NCBI GenBank assembly: GCA_947493175.1
Contig: CANLQD010000004.1
Span: 496,001 to 560,000, forward strand
Origin: an uncultured Flavobacteriaceae bacterium
Lineage (GTDB): Bacteria; Bacteroidota; Bacteroidia; Flavobacteriales; Flavobacteriaceae
DNA: 64,000 bases
Direction: 5' to 3'
Shown: piece after piece, positions 1-8,920 of the stretch
How the letters are laid out: every line of letters begins with the position of its first letter
Position numbering within the stretch: position 1 is the stretch's first letter
Position numbers and translations under genes: made by a program
Notes under the pieces: generated by a model
Databases searched by the model: none
Seen by the model: only the letters and a program-made list of their open reading frames with translations
What the model was told of the DNA's origin: nothing

Positions 1-3000
1 TGGCCGTAATCGTTCCTTTATGCAATACCACAATATTCTTTGCGATCGACAGCCCGATTCCGGTGCCTGCTCCTTGCCCATTAGCTGTATACTTGTAATC
101 TGGAATTTCAAAAAAACGGTCGAAAACCTTATTCCGATATGCTTCCGGAATACCTGGGCCTGTATCTACGACCTCGATTATGATACGGTCTGACTCCTTT
201 TTGACATTGACGGCTATCCGTTCATTCGGAGGCGTGTATTTGAACGCATTGGAAAGAACGTTGTAAAAGACCTGTTCCAACTTAGAACGGTCATAATACA
301 CCAGTATTTCATCTTCGTCGGAATGAAAGGTGTACTCAAATCCATTGCCTTTGGCAAACTCGGTGAATGATAAATATACCTCTCTAAGAAATTTTACGAT
401 GTTGCCTTCCGCAGCTTCCAGCTGGTATCGATTGTGTTCTAGTTTCCTAAAATCCATCAAGCGATTGATCAATTGCAGTAAATGGTTCGCATTGCTTTCG
501 ATGACCAAAAGCTTTTTGTAAACGAAACTACTTCCCTTGTAATCTGCCAACAACTGCTGTAAAGGCCCAGTGATTAAAGTCAAGGGTGTGCGGAATTCGT
601 GTGATATATTGGTGAAAAATCGCAGTTTGGCATCGTTGATTTCCTGATTTCGTTCGTTCTCTAAATGCTCTAATTGTAATTTATGCCTCAGTTTGGTACG
701 GGAACGGATCATACTTCCCAACCCCCATACAGCACTTAAAATTAAAAGCGCATAGGTAAAAAAGGCCCAACTGCTACGCCATGGGGCCGGATTTACTATA
801 ATTTTCAAGGTAGTGGGTTCACTGTTCCAAACGCCGTCGTTATTGGCCCCTTTAACCTCAAAAAAGTAATCGCCAGGTTTTTGAATGGTATAGTTTGCCT
901 GCGTTTGGTCGGTAATTGTCCAGTTCTCTTCCAAACCCACCATGCGGTATTGATATAAGTTGCTGCCCGGGTTGATAAAATTGGGAATGGCATATGCTAT
1001 GGAAAAGTTGGCATTATCGTACGCCAATACCACTTCTTTTGTAAAAGGCACGCTTCTGGTCAAAATACCGGTCGAGTCTTTTGGAGATATTGCTTCGTTC
1101 TTTATCGTAAGATCGGTGAGCAATACCTGAGGTGCAAAATCGTTTTTGACGATATTGTTCGAATCAAAGGACGACACCCCTGCCGGCCCTCCAAAGTAAA
1201 AGGTAGACTCGCTCAACTTTAAGGCTGCTCCACTGGTAAATTCATTTCCGACCAACCCATCTTTCTGGGTGTATATGGCAAAAGCATCGTTTTTGGTTTC
1301 ATACCTTATAAGTCCTTGATTGCTACTGAGCCAAAGTACCCGTTCTTCATCTTCCAAAATCGCATAAATGGAAGTAATCATTTTTTCTGTTTTAATGGGA
1401 ACATGTTGAAAGGTATTCCCATCGAATCGAAACAGTCCTTTTGCTCGAAGACCGACCCAAATAGAGCCTCCCGAATCTTGAAAAATAGCAAGCACATCAT
1501 CACCGGAACCTGTATCGGACTCATAAAAGAATTGGGTAATCTTGTCCGAACTATAACTGCCATTTGAAAAAGGGAGTAGATTTAGTCCACTCTGGGTGCC
1601 TACCCAGACATTGGAGGCGTTGTCGATCATTAAACTTCGAATACGATTACTGGAAAGCCCGCTGGTATCCCCTAGTTTGTTCCTAAAAGCCGAGTAGCTT
1701 TTTTGAGAGATGTCGTATCGGATCAATCCGTCACCGAACGTTCCGATCCATAACTTGTCGGGTTGCTCCTTTTTAATGGCATATACCCCAGTATTCGATA
1801 ACTGTGTTTGTAGGGAGTCGGATAGTAACGAGGCATCGAACCGTTGTTTTTTGATATCATAGACCTTGAGCCCCTTGTTAAAAGTGCCTATGAGAAGAAG
1901 GTCGTCGTTAATAAAAAGAGATTTAATGTTATTGCTTTCAAGGGCCTTCGCATTGGATACATCCAGGTATCGAGTGTCGAGACCTGTATGGTCTACAATG
2001 GTAATACCACCACCTTCCGTACCGAAATAACGATTTTTCTGGGCGTCCACGACAATTGAACTGACCACTTTATGGCCCAGCCTTACTTTTTCTGAAAATT
2101 CACCAAAGTTGACAAAATTGGAGTTCGACTCGTCCCAGATATCGACGCCTCCATAATAGGAGCCTACCCAGACAGACCCTTTTTGGTCGGTAAACAATGA
2201 TTTAATATAATTATGGCTTAAGCTACTGTCTTCATTGGGGTTGTTGGTTAGCTTTTGTATATTTCCCTGACGGTCGAATAGCGTAAGCCCGTCTGCTGTT
2301 CCGGCCCAAAGGACACCATCGGTATCGATCGTAATGGCCCTCACATCTTGATCATTGCCTAAAGGTGATTCTATAAGAAATCGTTCAGAAATCAAATCGA
2401 ACTGTAGTAAACCCATATTTTTAGTGCCGATGCAAAGGCGGTTTTCATCACATACCGAAATGACCTGTACAAAAGGTGCAGCGCTAAAACTTTTGGGGCT
2501 GAGAGATTTAAAACTGATGTCCGGGGCACTGCCCTTCTTTGTTACTTTGCAGAATCCCTTGGAGGTGCCGACCCAGATGCGGCCATTGTTACTTTCGGCA
2601 ATGCTCAATATGTAGTTCGAGGGAAGTGCTGTATCGGCATCACCGGCATATAGGGTTGTAAAGCTGTCCGAATCCTTATGGTAAATCGAAAGTCCGTTCG
2701 AGGTGCCTATCCATATATCTCCATTCGCAACTTCGGTAATACACCAAACCGTGTTGTTACTAAGAGCGTTTTCGTTGTTGGAGTGAAAGTAGCGTACAAA
2801 AGAATCTTTTTCGGGATCGTACCGATTTAGGCCGTTATAAGTACCTACCCAAATGAAACCGTCGCTATCTTCCATAATGGCGAGAATATCACTGTTGCTT
2901 ATAGAACTGGTATTGTTCGGCTCGTTGCGATATACCTTAAAATTATTTCCGTCGTACAAGTTGAGTCCGTCTCGGGTACCTAGCCACATCCTGCCCAATC

Positions 3001-3169
3001 GATCTTGTGCAATGTTGATAACCGAACTTTGTGAAAGTCCGTCCGAATTGTTCAAATGCTTAAAACGATAGGCCTTCTCCTGACCATGTCCTATGAATAG
3101 GTTCGATAGGAACAGTACAGAAACGATTAAGAAAGGCTTCATACGATTTTTAAGGAACGATTTCCTCAT
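1..3169 (-). CDS. Hybrid two-component system sensor (HTCS), 3' end missing
   Basis: The frame stays open from 3169 to the left edge, giving about 1056 codons. A signal peptide is followed by many two-component-regulator propeller repeats of the type GRMWLGTRDGLNLYDG, then a Y_Y_Y domain, a single membrane segment (around 700-780) and a histidine kinase domain. The H-box reads SHEFRTPL (His about residue 857, near 600). The nucleotide-binding glycine box GTGIGLSIAKNIV lies at the very edge. In this family a receiver and an AraC-type helix-turn-helix normally follow; they would lie outside the window. HTCS proteins sense oligosaccharides in the periplasm and activate the local utilisation locus, so a uronate or pectin-like ligand is a reasonable guess. 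The start could also be the ATG at 3142, which has a cleaner signal peptide. Confidence 0.9.
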   Translation of the reverse strand, partial: MRKSFLKNRMKPFLIVSVLFLSNLFIGHGQEKAYRFKHLNNSDGLSQSSVINIAQDRLGRMWLGTRDGLNLYDGNNFKVYRNEPNNTSSISNSDILAIMEDSDGFIWVGTYNGLNRYDPEKDSFVRYFHSNNENALSNNTVWCITEVANGDIWIGTSNGLSIYHKDSDSFTTLYAGDADTALPSNYILSIAESNNGRIWVGTSKGFCKVTKKGSAPDISFKSLSPKSFSAAPFVQVISVCDENRLCIGTKNMGLLQFDLISERFLIESPLGNDQDVRAITIDTDGVLWAGTADGLTLFDRQGNIQKLTNNPNEDSSLSHNYIKSLFTDQKGSVWVGSYYGGVDIWDESNSNFVNFGEFSEKVRLGHKVVSSIVVDAQKNRYFGTEGGGITIVDHTGLDTRYLDVSNAKALESNNIKSLFINDDLLLIGTFNKGLKVYDIKKQRFDASLLSDSLQTQLSNTGVYAIKKEQPDKLWIGTFGDGLIRYDISQKSYSAFRNKLGDTSGLSSNRIRSLMIDNASNVWVGTQSGLNLLPFSNGSYSSDKITQFFYESDTGSGDDVLAIFQDSGGSIWVGLRAKGLFRFDGNTFQHVPIKTEKMITSIYAILEDEERVLWLSSNQGLIRYETKNDAFAIYTQKDGLVGNEFTSGAALKLSESTFYFGGPAGVSSFDSNNIVKNDFAPQVLLTDLTIKNEAISPKDSTGILTRSVPFTKEVVLAYDNANFSIAYAIPNFINPGSNLYQYRMVGLEENWTITDQTQANYTIQKPGDYFFEVKGANNDGVWNSEPTTLKIIVNPAPWRSSWAFFTYALLILSAVWGLGSMIRSRTKLRHKLQLEHLENERNQEINDAKLRFFTNISHEFRTPLTLITGPLQQLLADYKGSSFVYKKLLVIESNANHLLQLINRLMDFRKLEHNRYQLEAAEGNIVKFLREVYLSFTEFAKGNGFEYTFHSDEDEILVYYDRSKLEQVFYNVLSNAFKYTPPNERIAVNVKKESDRIIIEVVDTGPGIPEAYRNKVFDRFFEIPDYKYTANGQGAGTGIGLSIAKNIVVLHKGTITA

Positions 3170-3254
3170 TTTCTTGTTTGATTCGAGTTGCTTTTTGGTG
3201 TTTTCTTTTTTGGAACCGACGCTATTTTGAAAGATACGAAAATTGAGGTTTGTG

Positions 3255-4931
3255 CTATTTCAACCGTGCTTTTAGTTGGTATTCATAAAGCGAAGGAATC
3301 TCAGTGATGGCCTTGTTGGTCCATTCAATATGTGCTTTTGGAGCGTAATCGATTTTAATGGGAAGGTTGGCATGAACCCCGATCAAGCGGGCCAAAGGTC
3401 CGTCGGCCATTCCATTCAATAAGAGGGGTTTGCCATCTTCGAAACCATCTAAAAAGAACACCTCGATATTCCAAAAAGTACTGAACGCCCCATGCGATGG
3501 TTTCCAATAAGGTGCTCCGCCGCCCGCAAATAAAGGATAACTTTTATCTTCTAACGGACTTACATGAACAGTAATGTTATCAAATAGATTTTGATGGTTG
3601 GCCCCGGAATGCTGGTCTAGAATCGGTTGTACGAACACTTCACAGTTCTTGTACACATTTTTGGTCGAAAAAGTGTTGAAACTTAGCGGGTGTTCTGCAC
3701 GATTGAACACTTTTAGATTGTTGACCAACACGTTGTGTACTCCGGCCATGGCAACGGTATAATGGGCCTTGTTACTTCCCGTTGTTTGAATACCTGAAAT
3801 TGTCACATTGGCAATCTCTTCGGAAAGAATACCGCTGTCGGCATTATGTATAACGACATCTCGTACCCAACTATTGAACAATCGGGTAAGAAAAATACCG
3901 TTGAAACCACGTTCCACATGGTGCGCAATATAGGAAGCGTCGGGAAAAGTGATTCGCAAATGTTCGATACCTACTTCTTTTAGATGTTTCCAACGTACCA
4001 ATCGGGCTTCATATTCCGGGAGGATAGAGATGGTTAACGGGGTCTTGATGGTAATTTTGTTTTTGGAGATATTGGTAATCAATACCTCCTGTCGAACCAT
4101 GGGCAATGTTGGAAACTCCCAGTGATGCGACCCTATTTTCACCTCGGCCCCTTTATAAAGGTCGTTCACAATTTTCGAATCGACCGACCCCGTTTTATTA
4201 AAAAGCTGCAATTGTACCACATCGCCAACCTGAAGTCTGTCAATACTGCTCGCATGCAGGGTATGCTCCCCTCTTTGGCCACTGGTAATTTTGGCTACTA
4301 CGGTTTCGGGTACATCGTACTTTCCAAGGTACGATTTCACCCGTTCCCCCGGTACTTGGGTCCAAATCATACCGCCGGACCAGGCGTATTGCGAGAAGGG
4401 AAGGTCAATATTATTTTGGGGTTCTCGTTGCCTTTTATCAAATTGAATCAAGTATTCGCGAAGCTCGGCCAAGACTGCTGGATCTTCGAGGTACATCATA
4501 GGTCTTGGACAATACACTTCTGTGCCTTCTTCCCCAGATCCAGCACCCCGAAGCACAAAATTACTGCGTTCCAGATATATGATATCGCTTAAAATAAGTT
4601 TGCCTTTAGGCAATTGCAATACGACCTTACCCTTCATAGTCCTTGTGGCCTCCAAGGCTTTTAACAGCGCTTTGGAATCGTCAAGACCGTCATCTGCTAT
4701 AACGCCATAGTCGGTCGCTAGAATTATGTTTTCATTCATTTGTGGAATTGCCTTCTCCCCGAAATGATATCCTGCATAACTGAAATCGGGAAGATAGGAG
4801 GCATCTCCTAATTTTGAATCCTGAAGAATAGAAGGAAGCTCCTGTGCCAATATGATGGAATGGAGGCAAAACAGAGCTAAAATGGTTAAAAAACGAAGAG
4901 TGACTTTCATGAAATGAGATGGGATATTCAT
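3255..4931 (-). CDS. Secreted pectate-lyase-superfamily beta-helix protein
   Basis: This 558-residue product has a signal peptide (MKVTLRFLTILALFC then HSIILAQ); translation may start at the internal ATG at 4910. The segment IILATDYGVIADDGLDD is the usual opening of Pectate_lyase_3 / GH28-like right-handed parallel beta-helix proteins. It is followed by coil-forming repeats such as NSWVRDVVIHNADSGI and VLVNNLKVFNRAEHPL. It is probably periplasmic or surface located and acts on a uronate-containing glycan. The divergent uronate operon starts only 247 bp away, which supports that role. I cannot assign catalytic residues or choose between lyase and hydrolase chemistry. A non-catalytic carbohydrate-binding helix is also possible. 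Confidence 0.7.
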   Translation of the reverse strand: MNIPSHFMKVTLRFLTILALFCLHSIILAQELPSILQDSKLGDASYLPDFSYAGYHFGEKAIPQMNENIILATDYGVIADDGLDDSKALLKALEATRTMKGKVVLQLPKGKLILSDIIYLERSNFVLRGAGSGEEGTEVYCPRPMMYLEDPAVLAELREYLIQFDKRQREPQNNIDLPFSQYAWSGGMIWTQVPGERVKSYLGKYDVPETVVAKITSGQRGEHTLHASSIDRLQVGDVVQLQLFNKTGSVDSKIVNDLYKGAEVKIGSHHWEFPTLPMVRQEVLITNISKNKITIKTPLTISILPEYEARLVRWKHLKEVGIEHLRITFPDASYIAHHVERGFNGIFLTRLFNSWVRDVVIHNADSGILSEEIANVTISGIQTTGSNKAHYTVAMAGVHNVLVNNLKVFNRAEHPLSFNTFSTKNVYKNCEVFVQPILDQHSGANHQNLFDNITVHVSPLEDKSYPLFAGGGAPYWKPSHGAFSTFWNIEVFFLDGFEDGKPLLLNGMADGPLARLIGVHANLPIKIDYAPKAHIEWTNKAITEIPSLYEYQLKARLK

Positions 4932-5178
4932 ATCTTCAAGAAGGTTGACAATCCTTGCAAAAGGTTTGAAGTTTTTTGTTCATACAATATAGTACAGGAT
5001 ACTTATTTTTACTAAAGACATGCTATATTACCGGGCTCAAATGAACATTTGGGCCCCTTTTCTGTACTATTGTTCAGGATGACCATTAGCTTGTTTCATT
5101 AAAAAGGCTGAAATTTGAAAGGAGCGGCGATTATCAGCGGATCGAATTAGGGCTCTTTTTTGGAACAAAAAAAACAAA
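4932..5178. promoter_or_regulatory. Divergent promoter region with inverted repeats
   Basis: This spacer must hold the promoters of the beta-helix gene (minus) and the uronate operon (plus). Two inverted copies of TAGTACAG lie at 4990-4997 and 5062-5069, inside the longer related strings ACAATATAGTACAG and (reverse strand) ACAATAGTACAG. Between them is a 10-bp hairpin, GGGCTCAAAT (5033-5042) with ATTTGGGCCC (5047-5056) and a 4-nt loop. The paired outer repeats look like a regulator operator, for example of a GntR-type uronate repressor. The regulator is not in the window, so that identity is a guess. Confidence 0.4.
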
Positions 5179-6009
5179 ATGAAAGATAAAGTAGTGGTCT
5201 TGACAGGTGCGGGAGGTGTACTCTGTAGTACGTTGGCAAAAGCCTTGGCGAAAGAGGGCTGTGCGATAGCTGTCTTGGATTTAAAGAAAGAAGCAGCGCA
5301 AAAGGTCGCCGAGGAAATCAATAGCGACGGTGGTAATGCCATAGGTGTTGTGGCCAACGTTTTAATGAAAGAATCGCTGGAACAGGCGAAACAACAGGTC
5401 AACGATAAATTGGGGCCTTGTGATATTTTGATCAATGGAGCAGGAGGCAATCATCCGTTAGGTACGACTAGCAACCCCTATTTGGAGGAAAAGGACTTGG
5501 TCGATGCGACCGAAGGATTCAAAACTTTTTTTGACTTGGATATCGAGGGCATTCAGTTCACTTTTAGCCTGAATTTTATCGGTACGCTTTTGCCGACACA
5601 GGTCTTCGCAACCGATATGGTAGGGAGAAAAGGGTGTAGCATCCTGAACATCTCCTCTATGAACGCATTTACTCCTTTAACTAAGATTCCTGCGTACAGT
5701 GGTGCAAAAGCGGCGGTATCTAATTTTACCCAATGGTTGGCGGTACATTTTTCAAAGGTGGGCATACGCGTAAACGCACTGGCTCCGGGTTTTTTTCTTA
5801 CCGATCAAAACAGGGCATTGCTCACCGAAGAAGATGGTTCATTGACGGCGCGTGGAAATACGATTATCGGACAAACACCGATGGGCCGTTTCGGTGAACC
5901 GGAAGATCTGATCGGAACCACACGCTGGCTGTGTGGCGAGGGAGCTTCTTTCGTTACCGGGGTGGTCGTGCCGATAGATGGTGGTTTTAGTGCCTTTAGT
6001 GGCGTTTAA
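5179..6009 (+). CDS. uxuB: SDR-type D-mannonate oxidoreductase (fructuronate reductase)
   Basis: A 276-residue classical short-chain dehydrogenase. It has a TGAGGV nucleotide-binding turn, an NGAGG motif, Ser in ISSMNAF and catalytic Tyr-x3-Lys in YSGAKAA. The insert GAGGNHPLGTTSNPY and the overall layout resemble the SDR-type UxuB of Bacillus subtilis (YjmF), which is not related to the long-chain E. coli UxuB. Expected role: NAD(P)H-dependent interconversion of D-fructuronate (or tagaturonate) and D-mannonate in the cytoplasm. It is the first gene of the uronate operon, and uxuA follows after 18 bp, which supplies the next step. It could instead act on another uronate-derived ketose, but the adjacency to uxuA makes the mannonate role most likely. 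Confidence 0.85.
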   Translation: MKDKVVVLTGAGGVLCSTLAKALAKEGCAIAVLDLKKEAAQKVAEEINSDGGNAIGVVANVLMKESLEQAKQQVNDKLGPCDILINGAGGNHPLGTTSNPYLEEKDLVDATEGFKTFFDLDIEGIQFTFSLNFIGTLLPTQVFATDMVGRKGCSILNISSMNAFTPLTKIPAYSGAKAAVSNFTQWLAVHFSKVGIRVNALAPGFFLTDQNRALLTEEDGSLTARGNTIIGQTPMGRFGEPEDLIGTTRWLCGEGASFVTGVVVPIDGGFSAFSGV

Positions 6010-6027
6010 TACAATAAATTGAATACG

Positions 6028-7221
6028 ATGAATCTTACATTGGAGCAAACTTGGCGGTGGTACGGACCTGATGATCCGGTTTCTTTGGCCGATATTCGAC
6101 AGGCAGGGGCCACGGGAGTGGTATCTGCATTGCACCATATCCCTAACGGACAGATTTGGCCCGTTTCGGAAATCAAGAAAAGAAAAGAGCTCATTGAAGC
6201 GGCCGGTCTTCGTTGGTCTGTGGTCGAAAGCGTACCGATTCATGAAGCTATCAAGACCCAAGCAGACGGATACCTTCAGTACATTGAGAATTATAAGGAA
6301 ACCCTAAAGAATTTGGGGGCATGCGGTATCGATATCGTATGCTATAATTTTATGCCGGTATTGGATTGGACCCGCACGAACCTTGATTATAAAGTAGAAG
6401 ACGGTTCTACGGCCTTACGATTCGAGCTAAATGCTTTTGCGGCCTTTGAGTTGTTTCTTTTAAAACGTCCGGGAGCCGAGGAAAGCTACACCGATGACCA
6501 AAAAGCAGCGGCTCGTAGCTATTTTGACCGACTCAAGGAAGAAGATAAAAAAGAATTATCAAATAATATTATTGCAGGCCTGCCCGGAGCTGAAGAAGGT
6601 TATTCCCTTCAAGAGTTTAATACGATCTTGGCAACCTATGATGCGATAGGGCCGACCGAGTTAAAAAAACACCTTTTCGAGTTTTTGGAGCACATCATCC
6701 CGGTGGCCGAAAAGGCCGGGGTTTTTATGTGCATACATCCCGATGACCCGCCTTATCCAATTTTAGGCTTGCCAAGAGTGGTGAGTACCGAAGAGGATAT
6801 CGACGAACTGTTCAAAGCGGTCGATAGTCCGAATAACGGACTCACCTTCTGTACAGGTTCTTTTGGGGTTCGGGCCGATAATGATTTGCCGGGAATGGTA
6901 GCGCGTTTGGGAAATCGTATTCACTTTATACACCTCCGCAGTACCCAAAGAGATGCTGCGGGCAATTTTCATGAAGCCAATCACTTAGAGGGCGATGTAG
7001 ACATGTATGGAGTGATGAAAGCATTGGTTGCCGAACAGGAGAAACGAAGAACGGAAGGCCGAAAAGACTTACGCATGCCCATGAGGCCCGATCACGGTCA
7101 TAAAATGCTCGATGACCTTCGCAAAAAGACCAATCCGGGCTATTCCGGTATAGGTCGTTTACGGGGCCTGGCAGAATTAAGAGGTCTTGAAATGGGAATC
7201 CGTAGCGCACTTTTTACATAG
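6028..7221 (+). CDS. uxuA: D-mannonate dehydratase
   Basis: This is a TIM-barrel UxuA, about 397 residues from the ATG at 6028; a TTG nine bases upstream is less likely. It converts D-mannonate to 2-keto-3-deoxy-D-gluconate (KDG). Recognisable segments are TWRWYGPDDPVSL at the N-terminus, FMPVLDWTRT, CIHPDDPPYPILGLPR and FIHLRSTQRD. Together they carry the metal-binding His, Asp and Cys residues typical of the family. The length matches E. coli UxuA (394). It sits second in the operon and feeds KDG to the kinase and aldolase encoded on the other strand at 17.0-18.9 kb. Confidence 0.95.
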   Translation: MNLTLEQTWRWYGPDDPVSLADIRQAGATGVVSALHHIPNGQIWPVSEIKKRKELIEAAGLRWSVVESVPIHEAIKTQADGYLQYIENYKETLKNLGACGIDIVCYNFMPVLDWTRTNLDYKVEDGSTALRFELNAFAAFELFLLKRPGAEESYTDDQKAAARSYFDRLKEEDKKELSNNIIAGLPGAEEGYSLQEFNTILATYDAIGPTELKKHLFEFLEHIIPVAEKAGVFMCIHPDDPPYPILGLPRVVSTEEDIDELFKAVDSPNNGLTFCTGSFGVRADNDLPGMVARLGNRIHFIHLRSTQRDAAGNFHEANHLEGDVDMYGVMKALVAEQEKRRTEGRKDLRMPMRPDHGHKMLDDLRKKTNPGYSGIGRLRGLAELRGLEMGIRSALFT

Positions 7222-7271
7222 ACAACAATCCAATCATTGAACATCTAATATCTGAAATCTAACATCTAACA

Positions 7272-8111
7272 ATGGCAACAACTTACGAAACACGATATGC
7301 TTCCAGCCCGGAGGCGGTAAAAAAATATGATACGACCGAACTACGCAATGAATTTCTAATCGATGATTTAATGCAACAGGGCAAAATCAATTTGACCTAT
7401 ACACATTATGACCGGTACATTGCAGGATCGGCCGTACCCGAGAGTCCATTGACATTGGAGTCTATCGACCCTTTGAAGGCCGAATACTTTTTAGAACGTC
7501 GTGAACTGGGAATTATTAATGTAGGGAATGCAGGAGCTGTTGAGGTCGATGGTACGGTTTATCAGTTGGGCCATAAAGACGCCCTCTATATTGGGCAAGG
7601 AGCTAAAGAAGTGGTCTTTAAAAGTGATGACGCTTCCAAACCAGCCAAATTCTATCTGAATTCGGCACCTGCGCATACCAGCTATCCTACCAAAAAAGTA
7701 AGTCTGGCCGAAGCGAATAAATTAGAGCTTGGGTCTTTGGAAACCGCCAACCATCGAACGGTAAGCCAGATGATTATTGGTGGGATTGTCACTACCTGTC
7801 AATTGCAAATGGGTATGACCGAACTCAAGACAGGCAGTGTATGGAATACCATGCCCGCCCATGTGCACGATCGTAGAATGGAGGTATATTTTTATTTGGA
7901 TGTGCCCGAAGGGCAATCGGTTTGTCATTTTATGGGACAACCACAGGAAACCAGACATATTTGGATGCAAAATCATCAAGCGGTCATTTCACCGCCCTGG
8001 TCGATCCATTGCGGATCGGGAACGTCAAACTATACCTTTATTTGGGGTATGGCCGGTGAAAACCTGGATTACAGTGATATGGATGTAGCCAAAATAACCG
8101 ACTTAAGATAA
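7272..8111 (+). CDS. kduI: 5-keto-4-deoxyuronate isomerase (4-deoxy-L-threo-5-hexulose uronate ketol-isomerase)
   Basis: A cupin-fold zinc isomerase of 279 residues, the usual KduI length. It isomerises 4-deoxy-L-threo-5-hexosulose uronate, which forms from unsaturated uronates released by lyases, to 3-deoxy-D-glycero-2,5-hexodiulosonate. The zinc ligands are visible in PAHVHDRRMEVYFYLD (His-x-His and Glu) and in the later His of SPPWSIHCGSGT. The stop is four bases before the kduD start, so the two are probably translationally coupled. Its presence shows that the locus handles lyase products as well as saturated uronates. Confidence 0.96.
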   Translation: MATTYETRYASSPEAVKKYDTTELRNEFLIDDLMQQGKINLTYTHYDRYIAGSAVPESPLTLESIDPLKAEYFLERRELGIINVGNAGAVEVDGTVYQLGHKDALYIGQGAKEVVFKSDDASKPAKFYLNSAPAHTSYPTKKVSLAEANKLELGSLETANHRTVSQMIIGGIVTTCQLQMGMTELKTGSVWNTMPAHVHDRRMEVYFYLDVPEGQSVCHFMGQPQETRHIWMQNHQAVISPPWSIHCGSGTSNYTFIWGMAGENLDYSDMDVAKITDLR

Positions 8112-8115
8112 ACAG

Positions 8116-8910
8116 ATGAGCGTTGAATTATTTGACCTGAAAGGTAAGATCGCCCTTGTTACCGGCAGTACTCATGGGTTGGGAATGGCCATGGCGAAAG
8201 GGCTGGGCAAAGCTGGGGCGACTATCATCGTAAACGGGAACTCTTCCCAACAAAGAATAGACGATGCGGTAAAGCATTATGAGCGGGAAGGTATCAAAGC
8301 GGTGGGCTATAGGTTCAATGTGGCAGAGGAAGCGGAAGTAATCGATGCAATCAGCAAGATACAAAGTGAAGTGGGCCCCATTGATATTCTGGTCAACAAT
8401 GCGGGCATTATAAAAAGAACCCCGCTGGAGGAAATGGAGGTGGCCGATTTTAAGGAAGTTATCGACATCGATTTGGTGAGTCCGTTTATCATGTCCAAAC
8501 ACGTGGTCAAGGGGATGATAGCTCGCAAGCAGGGCAAGATTATCAACATTTGCTCCATGATGAGCGAATTGGGCAGAAACACGGTCGGTGCGTATGCGGC
8601 GGCTAAAGGCGGGCTCAAAATGCTGACCCAGAATATGGCTACCGAATGGGCCAAACACAATATACAGATCAATGGTATTGGACCCGGTTATTTTGCAACC
8701 TCCCAAACGGCGCCGATTAGAGTAGATGGGCATCCGTTCAATGAATTTATCGTGAACCGCACTCCAGCGGCCAAATGGGGAGATCCCGATGATTTGGCAG
8801 GAGCGGCCATATTTTTGGCTTCTCGGGCAAGCGATTTTGTAAATGGCCATATTCTATATGTGGATGGGGGTATTTTGGCAACCATCGGAAAACCATCCAA
8901 CGAGAACTAA
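8116..8910 (+). CDS. kduD: 2-dehydro-3-deoxy-D-gluconate 5-dehydrogenase
   Basis: A 264-residue SDR. It has TGSTHGLG in place of the usual TGxxxGIG, plus NNAGI, Ser in NICSMMSELG and YAAAKGG (Tyr-x3-Lys). Directly after kduI, this is the expected KduD, which reduces 3-deoxy-D-glycero-2,5-hexodiulosonate to KDG with NAD(P)H. The C-terminal LYVDGG motif is intact. It shares only the general SDR scaffold with the UxuB-type protein at the head of the operon, so the two have separate substrates. Confidence 0.93.
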   Translation: MSVELFDLKGKIALVTGSTHGLGMAMAKGLGKAGATIIVNGNSSQQRIDDAVKHYEREGIKAVGYRFNVAEEAEVIDAISKIQSEVGPIDILVNNAGIIKRTPLEEMEVADFKEVIDIDLVSPFIMSKHVVKGMIARKQGKIINICSMMSELGRNTVGAYAAAKGGLKMLTQNMATEWAKHNIQINGIGPGYFATSQTAPIRVDGHPFNEFIVNRTPAAKWGDPDDLAGAAIFLASRASDFVNGHILYVDGGILATIGKPSNEN

Positions 8911-8920
8911 ATTGATAAAC

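Noticed and set aside
4122..4592. A 156-codon plus-strand frame
   Set aside because: It lies wholly inside the beta-helix gene on the opposite strand and reads as a shadow frame.
8128..8850. A 240-codon minus-strand frame
   Set aside because: It is the antisense of kduD, which is certain from its SDR motifs; long antisense frames arise from codon bias.
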